This document shows positions 42,882-53,122 of a stretch of DNA of 64,000 bases, piece by piece. The DNA comes from Giesbergeria sp. (GTDB taxonomy: Bacteria > Pseudomonadota > Gammaproteobacteria > Burkholderiales > Burkholderiaceae_C): positions 1 through 64,000 of the forward strand of contig JAKLLE010000008.1 of NCBI GenBank assembly GCA_023150295.1, given 5' to 3'. A model generated the notes under the pieces. It saw nothing but the letters and a program-made list of their open reading frames with translations. It was not told where the DNA came from and searched no databases. Position 1 is the first letter of the stretch, and each line of letters starts with the position of its first letter. The position numbers were made by a program, and so were the translations under genes.

Positions 42882-44149
42882 CCTCTCCCACCGACACCGC
42901 CATCTACGCCCGGATCGACGCCTGGATCGACCAGCATTTCGACGAGGAAGTGCGCTTTCTGCAGGCCCTGGTGCGCGTGCCCACCGACACGCCGCCGGGC
43001 AACAACGCCCCGCACGCCGAGCGCACGGCCGAGCTGCTGCAGGGCTTTGGCTACACCGCCGAAAAGCACCCCGTGCCCGCCGCCGAGGTGCAGGCCTGCG
43101 GCATGCAGTCCATCACCAACCTCATCGTGCGCCGCCCCTATGGCGATGGCGGCAGGACCATCGCGCTCAATGCCCACGGCGACGTGGTGCCGCCCGGTGA
43201 GGGCTGGACGCACGACCCCTACGGCGCCGAGATCGAGGACGGCAAACTCTACGGCCGCGCCGCGGCCGTGAGCAAGAGCGACTTCGCCAGCTTCACCTTC
43301 GCCGTGCGCGCGCTGGAGGCAGTGGCCCGCCCGACCCAGGGCGCCATCGAGCTGCACTTCACCTACGACGAAGAGTTTGGCGGCGAGCTGGGGCCGGGCT
43401 GGCTGCTCAAGCACGGCCTGACCCAACCCGACCTCTTGATTGCGGCGGGCTTTTCCTACGAGGTGGTCACCGCGCACAACGGCTGCCTGCAGATGGAGGT
43501 GACCGTGCACGGCACCATGGCCCACGCCGCCGTGCCGCACACCGGGGTGGACGCGCTGCAGGCCGCCGTCGCCATACTGAACGCGCTGTACGCCGAAAAC
43601 CAGGCCTACCAAGCGCTGCGCTCGCAGGTGCCGGGCATCACGCACCCCTACCTCAATGTGGGCCGCATCGAAGGCGGCACCAACACCAACGTCGTGCCCG
43701 GCAAGGTGCAGTTCAAGCTGGACCGCCGCATGATCCCCGAGGAGAACCCGGCCGAGGTGGAGGCACGCATCCGCAGCGTGATTGCCCAGGCCCTGGAGCG
43801 CTTCAACACCGAGCGCGGCCACCAGGGTGCCAGTGCGGCACGGGCCGACATCCAGCGCCTGCTGCTGGCCCGCGCCATGACGCCGCTGCCCGGCAGCGCA
43901 CCGCTGGTGCAGGCCCTGCAGAAGCACGGGCAGGCAGTGTTCGGCCACATGCCGCCCGCCGTGGGCACGCCGCTGTACACCGACGTGCGGCTGTACGCAG
44001 AGCGCGGCATTCCCGGCGTGATCTACGGCGCAGGCCCGCGCACCGTGCTCGAATCCCACGCCAAGCGCGCCGACGAGCGTCTGGAGCTGGACGACCTGCG
44101 CCGCGCCACCCAGGTGATTGCACGCAGCCTGTGGGACCTGCTGGCCTGA
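42878..44149 (+). CDS. M20 family metallopeptidase/deacylase (ArgE/DapE-like)
   Basis: A 423-residue zinc hydrolase starting at ATG 42878, coupled to the uraD-allC fusion gene. The zinc-binding core is present: ALNAHGDVVPPGEGWTHDPY (His and general-base Asp), TYDEEFGGELGPG (Glu-Glu) and the dimerisation domain with VTVHGTMAHAAVPHTG. The family removes acyl or carbamoyl groups from amino acids and small amides. Position in the purine locus suggests action on a ureido compound such as ureidoglycolate or ureidoglycine, but sequence alone would also fit acetylornithine or succinyl-diaminopimelate type substrates. Confidence 0.82.
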   Translation: MTSPTDTAIYARIDAWIDQHFDEEVRFLQALVRVPTDTPPGNNAPHAERTAELLQGFGYTAEKHPVPAAEVQACGMQSITNLIVRRPYGDGGRTIALNAHGDVVPPGEGWTHDPYGAEIEDGKLYGRAAAVSKSDFASFTFAVRALEAVARPTQGAIELHFTYDEEFGGELGPGWLLKHGLTQPDLLIAAGFSYEVVTAHNGCLQMEVTVHGTMAHAAVPHTGVDALQAAVAILNALYAENQAYQALRSQVPGITHPYLNVGRIEGGTNTNVVPGKVQFKLDRRMIPEENPAEVEARIRSVIAQALERFNTERGHQGASAARADIQRLLLARAMTPLPGSAPLVQALQKHGQAVFGHMPPAVGTPLYTDVRLYAERGIPGVIYGAGPRTVLESHAKRADERLELDDLRRATQVIARSLWDLLA

Positions 44150-44226
44150 GAGGCTGAGAGTCTTTTTCCTACCCAAAGACACGCCACTGGTGCATACTGA
44201 AAACAGCGTTTTTTCTGAGCCCACCC

Positions 44227-44439
44227 ATGACCCAGCCCACCCCACCAGCCGACGAACGCAAAGCCACCACCGACCGCCGCTCCGGCGCCGAGCGCAGGCA
44301 GCAAGATGCCGTGCCTGCCACCAGCTACGAGCGGCGCAACACCGTCGAGCCACGCCAGCCCGAAGTGGCCGAGCTGGAGCTGTCGCCCGAGGAGATGGAG
44401 GCCATGGGCTTCAAGCCGCCGCCACCGGCGGCGCGCTGA
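44227..44439 (+). CDS. Small hydrophilic hypothetical protein (70 residues)
   Basis: A 70-residue, probably disordered protein, MTQPTPPADERKATTDRRSG through EAMGFKPPPPAAR. The first half is strongly charged with an Arg-rich DRRSGAERRQ stretch, the middle is acidic (VAELELSPEEMEAMG) and the end is Pro/Ala. No domain recognised. It lies 77 bases after the M20 gene and is followed by a clear hairpin, which supports it being expressed. Confidence 0.55.
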   Translation: MTQPTPPADERKATTDRRSGAERRQQDAVPATSYERRNTVEPRQPEVAELELSPEEMEAMGFKPPPPAAR

Positions 44440-44452
44440 GCCCTTGCGGCAA

Positions 44453-44473
44453 CGGCATGGCGGCGCCATGCCG
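44453..44473 (+). terminator. Strong hairpin after the 70-residue gene
   Basis: Perfect 9-base stem CGGCATGGC/GCCATGCCG with a three-base loop, 14 bases past the stop codon of the small gene; a run of six T residues follows at 44485-44490, slightly too far for a textbook terminator. Confidence 0.55.
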
Positions 44474-44698
44474 AACGCGCGTGCTTTTTTCAAACGCACG
44501 CGCTTCAAATCCGGTATCCTGTGCGCCCTGACCACCGCCGTGGCAGCTTTTTCCCGGCGCCCCACGCGACACCTTCGCGAATGCAGGCGCCCCACGCCAG
44601 GCCCCGCACCCACCCGTGCCGGGCCCGTGCGCTGCCCGAAAACCCACGGCACCACAGCCCCGCGCTCCTGCGACCACCCACTGCAGGGGCGCTCAGGC

Positions 44699-44719
44699 GT
44701 CATGCCCAATCGGCATGAC
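44699..44719. promoter_or_regulatory. Palindrome upstream of maeB (candidate operator)
   Basis: Perfect 8-base inverted repeat GTCATGCC-CAATC-GGCATGAC, 76 bases before the maeB start codon. The TGCC...GGCA core with odd spacing is the size of a dimeric regulator site. No regulator gene is adjacent, so the binding protein is unknown. Confidence 0.4.
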
Positions 44720-44795
44720 CTGGCCCTTGTCACCGCATTCCGATCCGCTACGCTTGTCCATCGCTCACCCGTCTCGGGAATTTCCTGTTCATCGT

Positions 44796-47111
<2,316 letters not shown>

Positions 47112-47144
47112 GCAGACGGGCCCCGGGCGCTTGCACAGCGCCTC

Positions 47145-47963
47145 TCAGCGGATCGACACGTCCACAAATCCCTCGACCGCAGGGAGGTGCTCTGCCAGCC
47201 ACGCAGCGTCCAGCTGCAAGGCCTGGCAGATGTCTGGCGGAAGCGCGGCCACAGCCTGCTGCGCGGGCATGGGTTCTTCCAGCCCGATTTCTGCCAGCAG
47301 CATGGCCACATGCACAATGCCGCCCAGCCGCGAGAAGGGTTTGGCGGCGGTGGGGTCCTCTGCGGCGGCCAGGGCATCCACCAGGCTTTGCGGGAAGCTC
47401 CAGCGCCGGGCCAGCTCGGCCGTGACCTGCGCTTCCGAAAACCCCAGCAGCTGCAATTCGCGAGCCCAGCGCCCGCCCGCATGGTGGGGCAGTTCCTCGA
47501 TCCTCGAAATATGCTCGGGCGTCTTCTGCGCAATGATCAGCTCGCCCAGACGCACCAAAAACCCTGCCAGCCAGGCCTGCTGCACATCGCTGCCCAGGGT
47601 GCGCGCCAGCCACTGCGCATAGCCTGCCGTGGCCATGCTCTCCTTCCAGAAGCTGTCGGGGTCGATGCCCGGCACGTCCTTGAACATGCCCGCCATGCAG
47701 GCGGCCAGGGCCAGCGTGCGCACCTGGTTGAGACCGACCATGGTGAGCGCGTCATCCAGCGACGCCACCTGGCGCGGCAACCCGAAGCGGGCGCTGTTGG
47801 CCAGGCGCACCAGCTTGGCCATCAATGCCGGATCGCGCGAGATCGCCACGCGCACCTTCTCAAACGGTATGTCCTCGTCGCGCATGGTGGCGATGAGATC
47901 CTTGGCCACCCCGGGGATGGTGGGCAATTGGACGCTTTCGAAAAACTCTGTCAGATGTGGCAT
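47145..47963 (-). CDS. HDOD domain signalling protein
   Basis: A 272-residue single-domain HDOD protein from ATG 47963 (MPHLTEFFESVQLPTIPGVA) behind AGGAGGG. The domain covers nearly the whole chain, with VRVAISRDPALMAKLVRLAN and NQVRTLALAACMAGMF. HDOD domains resemble HD phosphohydrolases but lack the catalytic metal ligands and act as regulatory scaffolds in motility, stress or second-messenger pathways. It lies downstream of the cyclase-PilZ gene on the same strand with a 178-base gap containing a repeat copy. Confidence 0.88.
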   Translation of the reverse strand: MPHLTEFFESVQLPTIPGVAKDLIATMRDEDIPFEKVRVAISRDPALMAKLVRLANSARFGLPRQVASLDDALTMVGLNQVRTLALAACMAGMFKDVPGIDPDSFWKESMATAGYAQWLARTLGSDVQQAWLAGFLVRLGELIIAQKTPEHISRIEELPHHAGGRWARELQLLGFSEAQVTAELARRWSFPQSLVDALAAAEDPTAAKPFSRLGGIVHVAMLLAEIGLEEPMPAQQAVAALPPDICQALQLDAAWLAEHLPAVEGFVDVSIR

Positions 47964-48067
47964 GGCACGAACCCTCCTTGGTATGGCTTCTGAAGGGGTT
48001 GTACCACTGGCGCACAGGCCCGCCATGCGTGTTTGCCCGATGGCCAGGCAGCCAACGAAATGTTGAG

Positions 48068-48123
48068 CAAAAACGGCTTTAGCGCCGCAAATACGGCGCG
48101 AGCAGCTATTATTTTGATAGCAA
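48068..48123 (+). repeat. Dispersed hairpin repeat between cyclase and HDOD genes
   Basis: AAAAACGGCTTTAGCGCCGC...GGCGCGAGCAGCTATTATTT TGATAGCA has the full architecture of the family: TAGCGC/GCGC arms followed by AGCTATT...GATAGCA. It lies 19 bases past the cyclase stop codon and may form a 3' hairpin. Confidence 0.7.
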
Positions 48124-48141
48124 ATCAGCGCATCGCCAGCG

Positions 48142-49221
48142 TCAGCGCGAAGCCACCAGCAGTTGCACGAACATCTGCACCTTGGGGCGGCATTCCTCGC
48201 TGATGTCGGTGAACTCCATGCCCGCAATCCAGCGGCCGCGCTCCTGCTTGACCTTGATGACACGCGCGTACACCCCCACGGCACGGAAGTCCACCAAGGC
48301 CAGTTCAAACTCCAGCTGAAGCACCCGCTGGGGTTCGATGCGCTCGGGAAGCTCCAGCATCAGGCCGTGGTAACCCATGTCCAGAATGGTGGCGTGGATG
48401 ATGCGCGGCTGCACATCGTCCCCTTCCACCAACTGGCACAGGCAGGGCACGCGGGTCTGCGCCCGGTGGCTGCGGCGGAAATCCTGTCGCGGCACCTTGA
48501 GCCTGCGGGCCGGAATGGCCACCAGCTCACGCATGTCCACGGGCTCGCTGTGGCCCTTGACCCACACCTGCATCGGCGCCGTGGCCGACACCAGGTTCCA
48601 GCAGCGCTGGTAGGTGAACTCGCTCATCAGAATCTGCCCGCGCATGCTGAAGGCCTCGATGCGCGAGGCCAGATTCACTTCTTCCCCAATCACGGTGTAT
48701 TGCGAAAAGAGGTCAGAACCAAAGCGCCCGGCCATCACCGTGCCGGTATTGACGCCGATACCAAGAAACACCTGGGGCACGCGCTCGCGCAGGTGCTCCA
48801 GGTTCAGGTCGCGCATGGCCAGCTGCATTTCCACCGCACAGACCAGCGCACGCTCGACATGGTCGATCTCGCCCGGCACATCGCTGAAAACCACGCGGAT
48901 GGAATCCCCCAGAAACTGCTCGATGGTGCCCTGGTGCCTGAACACCACGGCACTCAGCCGCGCCAGGCAGCGGTTGAGCACCGCCACCACTTCCTGCGCA
49001 GACCGGGTGGCGGCCAGCACAGTAAAGCCGCGCAAATCGGCCAGCAGCAAGGTCACCTCGTGCACCCCCGCCAGGCTGGCCGCCTGGGCACCGCGCGCCG
49101 AGGCCTCCAGCAGCAAGGTCTGCATCTCGTCCTGGGCCTGCGGGGACAAAGGGGAGCCGGTCTCGCGGGCAACCAGCGCCTGCAGGCGACCGACAAGCTC
49201 ATTCACGGGGGTATTCGACAT
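48142..49221 (-). CDS. Class III nucleotide cyclase with C-terminal PilZ domain
   Basis: A 359-residue cytoplasmic protein from ATG 49221. The cyclase domain (about 50-230) keeps both metal aspartates (Asp62 in LLLADLRGFT, Asp106 in FLGDSIRVVF) and the transition-state pair Asn183/Arg187 (EEVNLASRIE). The base-selecting Lys/Asp pair of adenylate cyclases appears as Gln102 and Glu180 instead, so the nucleotide it prefers is uncertain. The C-terminal PilZ domain (about 240-355) has RRSHR (the RxxxR part of the c-di-GMP site) and DMGYHG in place of the usual D/NxSxxG. c-di-GMP control of cyclase output is a reasonable model. Confidence 0.85.
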   Translation of the reverse strand: MSNTPVNELVGRLQALVARETGSPLSPQAQDEMQTLLLEASARGAQAASLAGVHEVTLLLADLRGFTVLAATRSAQEVVAVLNRCLARLSAVVFRHQGTIEQFLGDSIRVVFSDVPGEIDHVERALVCAVEMQLAMRDLNLEHLRERVPQVFLGIGVNTGTVMAGRFGSDLFSQYTVIGEEVNLASRIEAFSMRGQILMSEFTYQRCWNLVSATAPMQVWVKGHSEPVDMRELVAIPARRLKVPRQDFRRSHRAQTRVPCLCQLVEGDDVQPRIIHATILDMGYHGLMLELPERIEPQRVLQLEFELALVDFRAVGVYARVIKVKQERGRWIAGMEFTDISEECRPKVQMFVQLLVASR

Positions 49222-49345
49222 CAAAAACGCTCCAGACAGGAACCGCGCGGGCGCACCGGCAAACGGGAGATCCAGAATAGTGTCCCAGCCGCACTGCGGT
49301 CAAGTCGTCCGGGAAGAAAACAACAGGGGCCACGCGCCCGCCCGC

Positions 49346-49351
49346 TAGAAT
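49346..49351 (+). promoter_or_regulatory. Probable -10 element of the tRNA-Ser promoter
   Basis: TAGAAT lies 10 bases before the mature tRNA start, which fits transcription beginning a few bases upstream of the 5' end. No good -35 hexamer is visible at the normal distance. Confidence 0.4.
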
Positions 49352-49360
49352 ACGCGCCTC

Positions 49361-49448
49361 GGAGACTTGGGTGAGCGGTTTAAACCAGCAGTCTTGAAAA
49401 CTGCCGACGGGCAACCGTCCGTGAGTTCGAATCTCACAGTCTCCGCCA
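49361..49448 (+). tRNA. tRNA-Ser (anticodon TGA)
   Basis: Acceptor stem GGAGACT (49361-49367) pairs with AGTCTCC (49438-49444), followed by discriminator G and encoded CCA (49446-49448). The anticodon arm is GCAGT-CTTGAAA-ACTGC with anticodon TGA, decoding UCA-type serine codons. A long variable arm (CGACGGGCAACCGTCCG region) typical of class II tRNAs and the T-loop GTTCGAATC are present. No integrated element abuts its 3' end. Confidence 0.96.
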
Positions 49449-49460
49449 CCTCCTTACAAC

Positions 49461-49485
49461 ACCACGGGCCCTTGCGGCCCGTGGT
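49461..49485. terminator. Terminator shared by tRNA-Ser and egtD
   Basis: A perfect 10-base stem ACCACGGGCC/GGCCCGTGGT with loop CTTGC, followed by CGTTTT on the plus strand. It lies 12 bases past the tRNA and 6 bases beyond the egtD stop on the opposite strand, so it can end transcription from both sides. Confidence 0.8.
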
Positions 49486-49490
49486 CGTTT

Positions 49491-50417
49491 TCAGGGCTTT
49501 GCCAGCACCACGGCAAACCACTGCCGCGGGTCGGTCCAGGCCTGCGCCTGGGTAAACCCCGCATCGCGCAGCAGCATCACAAAGTCCTGCACGCGGTATT
49601 TGTAGCTGTTTTCGGTGTGGATTCGCTCGCCCTGCGCAAAGCAGCGCTTGCCGCTGCGCCAGCACACCTCCAGCGCCTGCGCCGCCTCCAGGTGCATTTC
49701 GATGCGCGACTGCGCCGCGTTGAAGAACGCCCGGTGGTGCCACTGGTGCGGATCAAAGTCGGCACCGATCAGGCGGTTGACGTGGTCGAGCAGGTTGCGG
49801 TTGAAGGCGGCCGTCACGCCCGCCGCATCGTCGTAGGCCGCGTTGAGCACCGCAGCGTCCTTGACCAGATCGACACCCACCAACAGCGCACCGTCCGGGC
49901 CCAGCACCGCGCGCATGCGCGCCAGCAAGGCCTGGGCCTGTGGCGGGTCGAAATTGCCGATGGACGAGCCGGGATAGAACACCAGCCGCCGCGCCGTGGG
50001 CACCTGCGCGGGCAGGGCCCAGTCGCCGGTGATGTCGGCCACCACCGCGTCGATGGGCAGGTGCGCAAAGGCCTGGCGCATGCCAGCTACCGCAGCCTGC
50101 ATGAAGGCCTCGGAGATGTCCACCGCCACATAGTGCCGCGCCTGGATCAGCGTACACAGTGCGCGCGCCTTGTGGCAGTTGCCCGCGCCCAGCTCGATCA
50201 CCGTGCGCCCTGGGCCCAGGGCCTGCGCCATGGCGGGCGCGTGCGCAGCCATGATGGCCTGCTCGGTGCGCGTGGGGTAGTACTCGGGCAGACGGGTAAT
50301 GTCTTCAAACAGCGCCGAGCCACGCGCGTCGTAAAAATACTTCGGCGCAATGGTGGCCGGTGTTTGCAGCAGCCCGGTGACGATGTCCGGGTAGTCCGAA
50401 GAGGTCGTGGGTTCCAT
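49491..50417 (-). CDS. egtD: L-histidine N(alpha)-methyltransferase
   Basis: A 308-residue methyltransferase that adds three methyl groups to histidine to make hercynine, precursor of ergothioneine (or selenoneine). It starts at ATG 50417 (MEPTTSSDYPDIVTGLLQTP). The SAM-binding motif is VIELGAGNCHKA near residue 70, with PKYFYDARGSALFEDITRLP and FYPGSSIGNFDP both characteristic of EgtD, and ENSYKYRVQDF near the end. Length matches the family. It is divergent from the egtB-like gene across 115 bases, where both promoters must lie. Confidence 0.92.
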   Translation of the reverse strand: MEPTTSSDYPDIVTGLLQTPATIAPKYFYDARGSALFEDITRLPEYYPTRTEQAIMAAHAPAMAQALGPGRTVIELGAGNCHKARALCTLIQARHYVAVDISEAFMQAAVAGMRQAFAHLPIDAVVADITGDWALPAQVPTARRLVFYPGSSIGNFDPPQAQALLARMRAVLGPDGALLVGVDLVKDAAVLNAAYDDAAGVTAAFNRNLLDHVNRLIGADFDPHQWHHRAFFNAAQSRIEMHLEAAQALEVCWRSGKRCFAQGERIHTENSYKYRVQDFVMLLRDAGFTQAQAWTDPRQWFAVVLAKP

Positions 50418-50532
50418 GGTGCGGTGTTGCAGGGTACGCGATTGCCATGACAAACGCAAAGCGGCCCGGCAAGGCCGAATCCATAATGGCCCCACGCGTT
50501 TGGAACCCCTTGACTTTCGCAGGAGCCCGCCC

Positions 50533-51714
50533 ATGCCGCATGCCCGCTTTCTCCAAGGCACCGCCCTGGCCCATGCCCTGCGCGAGAGCCGCCAGCGCAC
50601 CTGGTCACTGGTGGACGACCTGAGCCCCGCGCAATGGCTGCCGCCCCACCAACTGGGCGTGAACCCGGTGGCGTGGGAACTGGCGCACACCGCCTGGTTT
50701 GCCGAGTTTTGGATACTGCGCGGCCCACACCATTGCGATGATCAGGGCTTTGTGCACGCAGCACAGCCCGCACGCCACGCGGGGCCGGATGCGGTGCTCG
50801 ACTCTGCCCGCCTGGCGCACGCCCAGCGCTGGACGGCAACGCTGCCCACACGCGAGCAACTGCGCACCATGCTGGACGGGCAATTACTAGCCTGTATCGA
50901 CGCACTGCCCGCTATAGGAGACGACGCCGCGCTCTACTTCCACCGCCTGGCCCTGTTCCACGAAGATATGCACGCCGAGGCCTATTGCTGGATGCGCGCG
51001 GCGCTGGCCTACCCCGCACCTGCGGGCGTGGCGCTGCCCCAAGTGGCGCCCGCCCAGCCACTGGCCGTGCCTGCCGCCGCCGCCACCATCGGCTGGCCTG
51101 CTACCGAGCTTGGCTTTGCCTTCGACAACGAAAGCCCGACATTGCCCGTGGCGCTGAACGCCTTTGAAGTCGACAGCGCCCCGGTGCGCGCCCTGGACTT
51201 TGCACGCTTTGTGGATGCGGGTGGCTATGACGATGCGCGCTACTGGCCCGCCGCCGCCGGGGCGTGGCGCGCCCAGTCGCCGTGCAAGCACCCGCAGCGC
51301 TGGCGGCGCACGGCACAAGGCCACTGGCAAATGCGCTGGTTTGACCAATGGGTGGATTTGAGCGAAGCCCTGCCCGCCCTGCACGTCAATGCCTTCGAGG
51401 CCCAGGCCTACTGTCTGTGGGCCGGGCGACGCCTGCCCACCGCCCCCGAATGGGAGCACGCCGCCGCAACGCTGGGCGCTGTATTCCACTGGGGCCACAG
51501 CGTGTGGGAGTGGACGGCCAGCGACTTTGCGCCCTACCCCGGCTTCACCCCCGGCCCCTACCACGCCTACTCACAGCCCTGGTTTGGCACCCACCACGAA
51601 CTGCGCGGCGGCGCCTTCGCCACCCACGCGCGCATGCACCACAGGCGCTATCGCAATTTTTTTCAGCCGCACCGCAGTGATGTGTTTGCGGGGTTCAGGA
51701 CGGTGGCATTGTGA
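50533..51714 (+). CDS. egtB: EgtB-type sulfoxide synthase (ergothioneine) or SenA-type selenoneine synthase
   Basis: A 393-residue non-haem iron enzyme. The N-terminal DinB-like domain holds the iron-binding histidines: His52 (ELAHTAWF) and the pair in FHEDMHAE (His143, His147). The C-terminal formylglycine-generating-enzyme-like domain (about 190-390) ends with LRGGAFATHARMHHRRYRNF. It joins hercynine to a thiol (EgtB) or selenosugar (SenA). No senB/senC, egtC or egtE lies nearby, so the sulfur/selenium choice is open. ATG 50533 follows AGGAGCCCGCCC. Pairing with egtD supports the ergothioneine reading. Confidence 0.85.
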   Translation: MPHARFLQGTALAHALRESRQRTWSLVDDLSPAQWLPPHQLGVNPVAWELAHTAWFAEFWILRGPHHCDDQGFVHAAQPARHAGPDAVLDSARLAHAQRWTATLPTREQLRTMLDGQLLACIDALPAIGDDAALYFHRLALFHEDMHAEAYCWMRAALAYPAPAGVALPQVAPAQPLAVPAAAATIGWPATELGFAFDNESPTLPVALNAFEVDSAPVRALDFARFVDAGGYDDARYWPAAAGAWRAQSPCKHPQRWRRTAQGHWQMRWFDQWVDLSEALPALHVNAFEAQAYCLWAGRRLPTAPEWEHAAATLGAVFHWGHSVWEWTASDFAPYPGFTPGPYHAYSQPWFGTHHELRGGAFATHARMHHRRYRNFFQPHRSDVFAGFRTVAL

Positions 51715-51867
51715 AGGATTGATGCCACCAGCATCAGCATGAAGCCGTCCTGATCCTGTGATCACATGGTGTTCAACCGGTTGCACGGCAACGATCAGGC
51801 AGCAGCAATCTGACAAAGCCTGAACGGCAAGCCCACATTCGCATCTCTCCCAGCCCCGTTTACAAGC

Positions 51868-51888
51868 AATTATCCAAAGCAGATAATT
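51868..51888. promoter_or_regulatory. AT-rich palindrome upstream of the orphan ATPase
   Basis: Perfect 7-base inverted repeat AATTATC-CAAAGCA-GATAATT inside a notably AT-rich stretch, 28 bases before the ATPase start codon. Likely promoter/operator; the binding protein is unknown. Confidence 0.4.
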
Positions 51889-51916
51889 ATCAACGTCAAA
51901 TAAATAGAACTAACCC

Positions 51917-53074
51917 ATGTCCCCCACCGCCCTGTACCGCCGCAACCAGTACGCCGCAGACCTGGCCCAGCAGTTGCTCAAGCCCACGGCTTTGCAGGTG
52001 CAGGTGCGTTCTGGCGTGTTTCTTTCGGGCATTCGGCGCATCGGCAAAACCACCTTTTTGCGGCAAGACCTGGTGCCCGCGCTGGAGGCCATGGGGGCCT
52101 TGGTGATTTACGTGGACTTATGGGTAGACCGCAGCAAGAGCCCGGCGGCGCTGGTGCACGAGGCGGTGCGGGCCACGCTGGCCGACCTGGCGGCGCCCGG
52201 CAGCACGTTGCTGCAGCGCTTCAAGGGCTTGAATGTGGGTGCAGCGGGGTTCACCTTCGGCTTTCAGGCGGACGCCGTGGGCAAACCGGGCGGGGCCACG
52301 CTGGCCGAGGTGCTGACCGAGCTGGTGGACAAAGTCAAAACCGATGTGGTGCTGATCATGGACGAAGTGCAGCAGGCGCTGGGCACCGAGGACGGCAACA
52401 ACCTGCTGTTTGCCCTGAAGGCGGCGCGCGATGCCGTCAATACCCGGCCCAGCACGCCGGGGTACCTGCTGTTTCTGGGCACGGGCTCGCACAAGTCCCT
52501 GGTGGCCGACATGGCCACGCGGCGCACGCAGCCGTTTGCGGGGGCCGTGTCTGCCAGCTACGAGCCCTTGGGGGCAGACTTTGTGCGCTGGAAGCATGAG
52601 CAGCTGCGGCAGATGCCGGGCATCAAGCTGCCGTCGCCCGAGGTGATGCACCAGGGCTTTGTGGCCGTGGGCCAGCGCCCCGAGGAATTGCAGAACGCCC
52701 TGGTGCTGCTACAGGCGCGCCCCGAGAGCCCCGACATGGCATTCCCCATCATCTGCACCACGCTGGCGGCAGCGGCGTCCGAGGTGGAGATCGCCACCAT
52801 CGAATCGCTGGGTGCCTTGGCGCGTGCGCTGTTTGAGCGCGTTGTGCAGGGCAGCGAGTCGGGCGAATCGGGCCTGTTTTCGGCCGATGCGTTGCGCCAG
52901 TATGCCGAGCAGATCGGCATGGTGGTGGACACACCGCAGGTGCAGAACATGGTGGAGCGGATGATTGCGGCCAACCTCATTCACCGGCAATCGCATGGCG
53001 TCTATGCCGTGGCCGATCCGTTTGTGCGCCAGGCGTGGCAGCAGCGCAAGGCCATGCAGTTGCCGCGCGCGTAG
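51917..53074 (+). CDS. AAA-type ATPase with C-terminal winged-helix-like region (orphan)
   Basis: A 385-residue protein of the archaeal-ATPase/STAND-like group. Walker A is GIRRIGKTTF (about residues 38-47), Walker B VVLIMDEVQQ (about 142-151), and a sensor-like GTGSHKSL follows. The last third (EQIGMVVDTPQVQNMVERMI... GVYAVADPFVRQAWQ) resembles the winged helix that closes such ATPases. They occur in mobile or defence settings and as solitary regulators. Here it stands alone with an AT-rich upstream region and no partner nuclease, so no function can be assigned. Confidence 0.72.
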   Translation: MSPTALYRRNQYAADLAQQLLKPTALQVQVRSGVFLSGIRRIGKTTFLRQDLVPALEAMGALVIYVDLWVDRSKSPAALVHEAVRATLADLAAPGSTLLQRFKGLNVGAAGFTFGFQADAVGKPGGATLAEVLTELVDKVKTDVVLIMDEVQQALGTEDGNNLLFALKAARDAVNTRPSTPGYLLFLGTGSHKSLVADMATRRTQPFAGAVSASYEPLGADFVRWKHEQLRQMPGIKLPSPEVMHQGFVAVGQRPEELQNALVLLQARPESPDMAFPIICTTLAAAASEVEIATIESLGALARALFERVVQGSESGESGLFSADALRQYAEQIGMVVDTPQVQNMVERMIAANLIHRQSHGVYAVADPFVRQAWQQRKAMQLPRA

Positions 53075-53122
53075 TCAGCCAGCGAAGGTCGTCAACGCGT
53101 GGTCAGGCGGACACGCCGCACA

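Larger units (their letters stand above)
44440..44795 (+). other. Gene-free leader region of maeB with three inverted repeats
   Basis: This 356-base stretch has no credible gene. It holds a terminator-like hairpin (44453-44473), a second hairpin with arms GCGCGTGC (44477-44484) and GCACGCGC (44496-44503) around a T-rich loop, and a palindrome at 44699-44719. The promoter for maeB should lie in its right half. I see no known riboswitch pattern. Confidence 0.5.

Noticed and set aside
49361..49448. tRNA-Ser as an integration site for a genomic island
   Set aside because: The sequence after the tRNA goes straight into a terminator and egtD; no integrase or partial tRNA duplicate is visible.
50885..50925. 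Possible further copy of the dispersed repeat inside the egtB-like gene (TACTAGCC...GCTATAGGAG)
   Set aside because: Only short scattered matches to the family core; not distinguishable from ordinary coding sequence.
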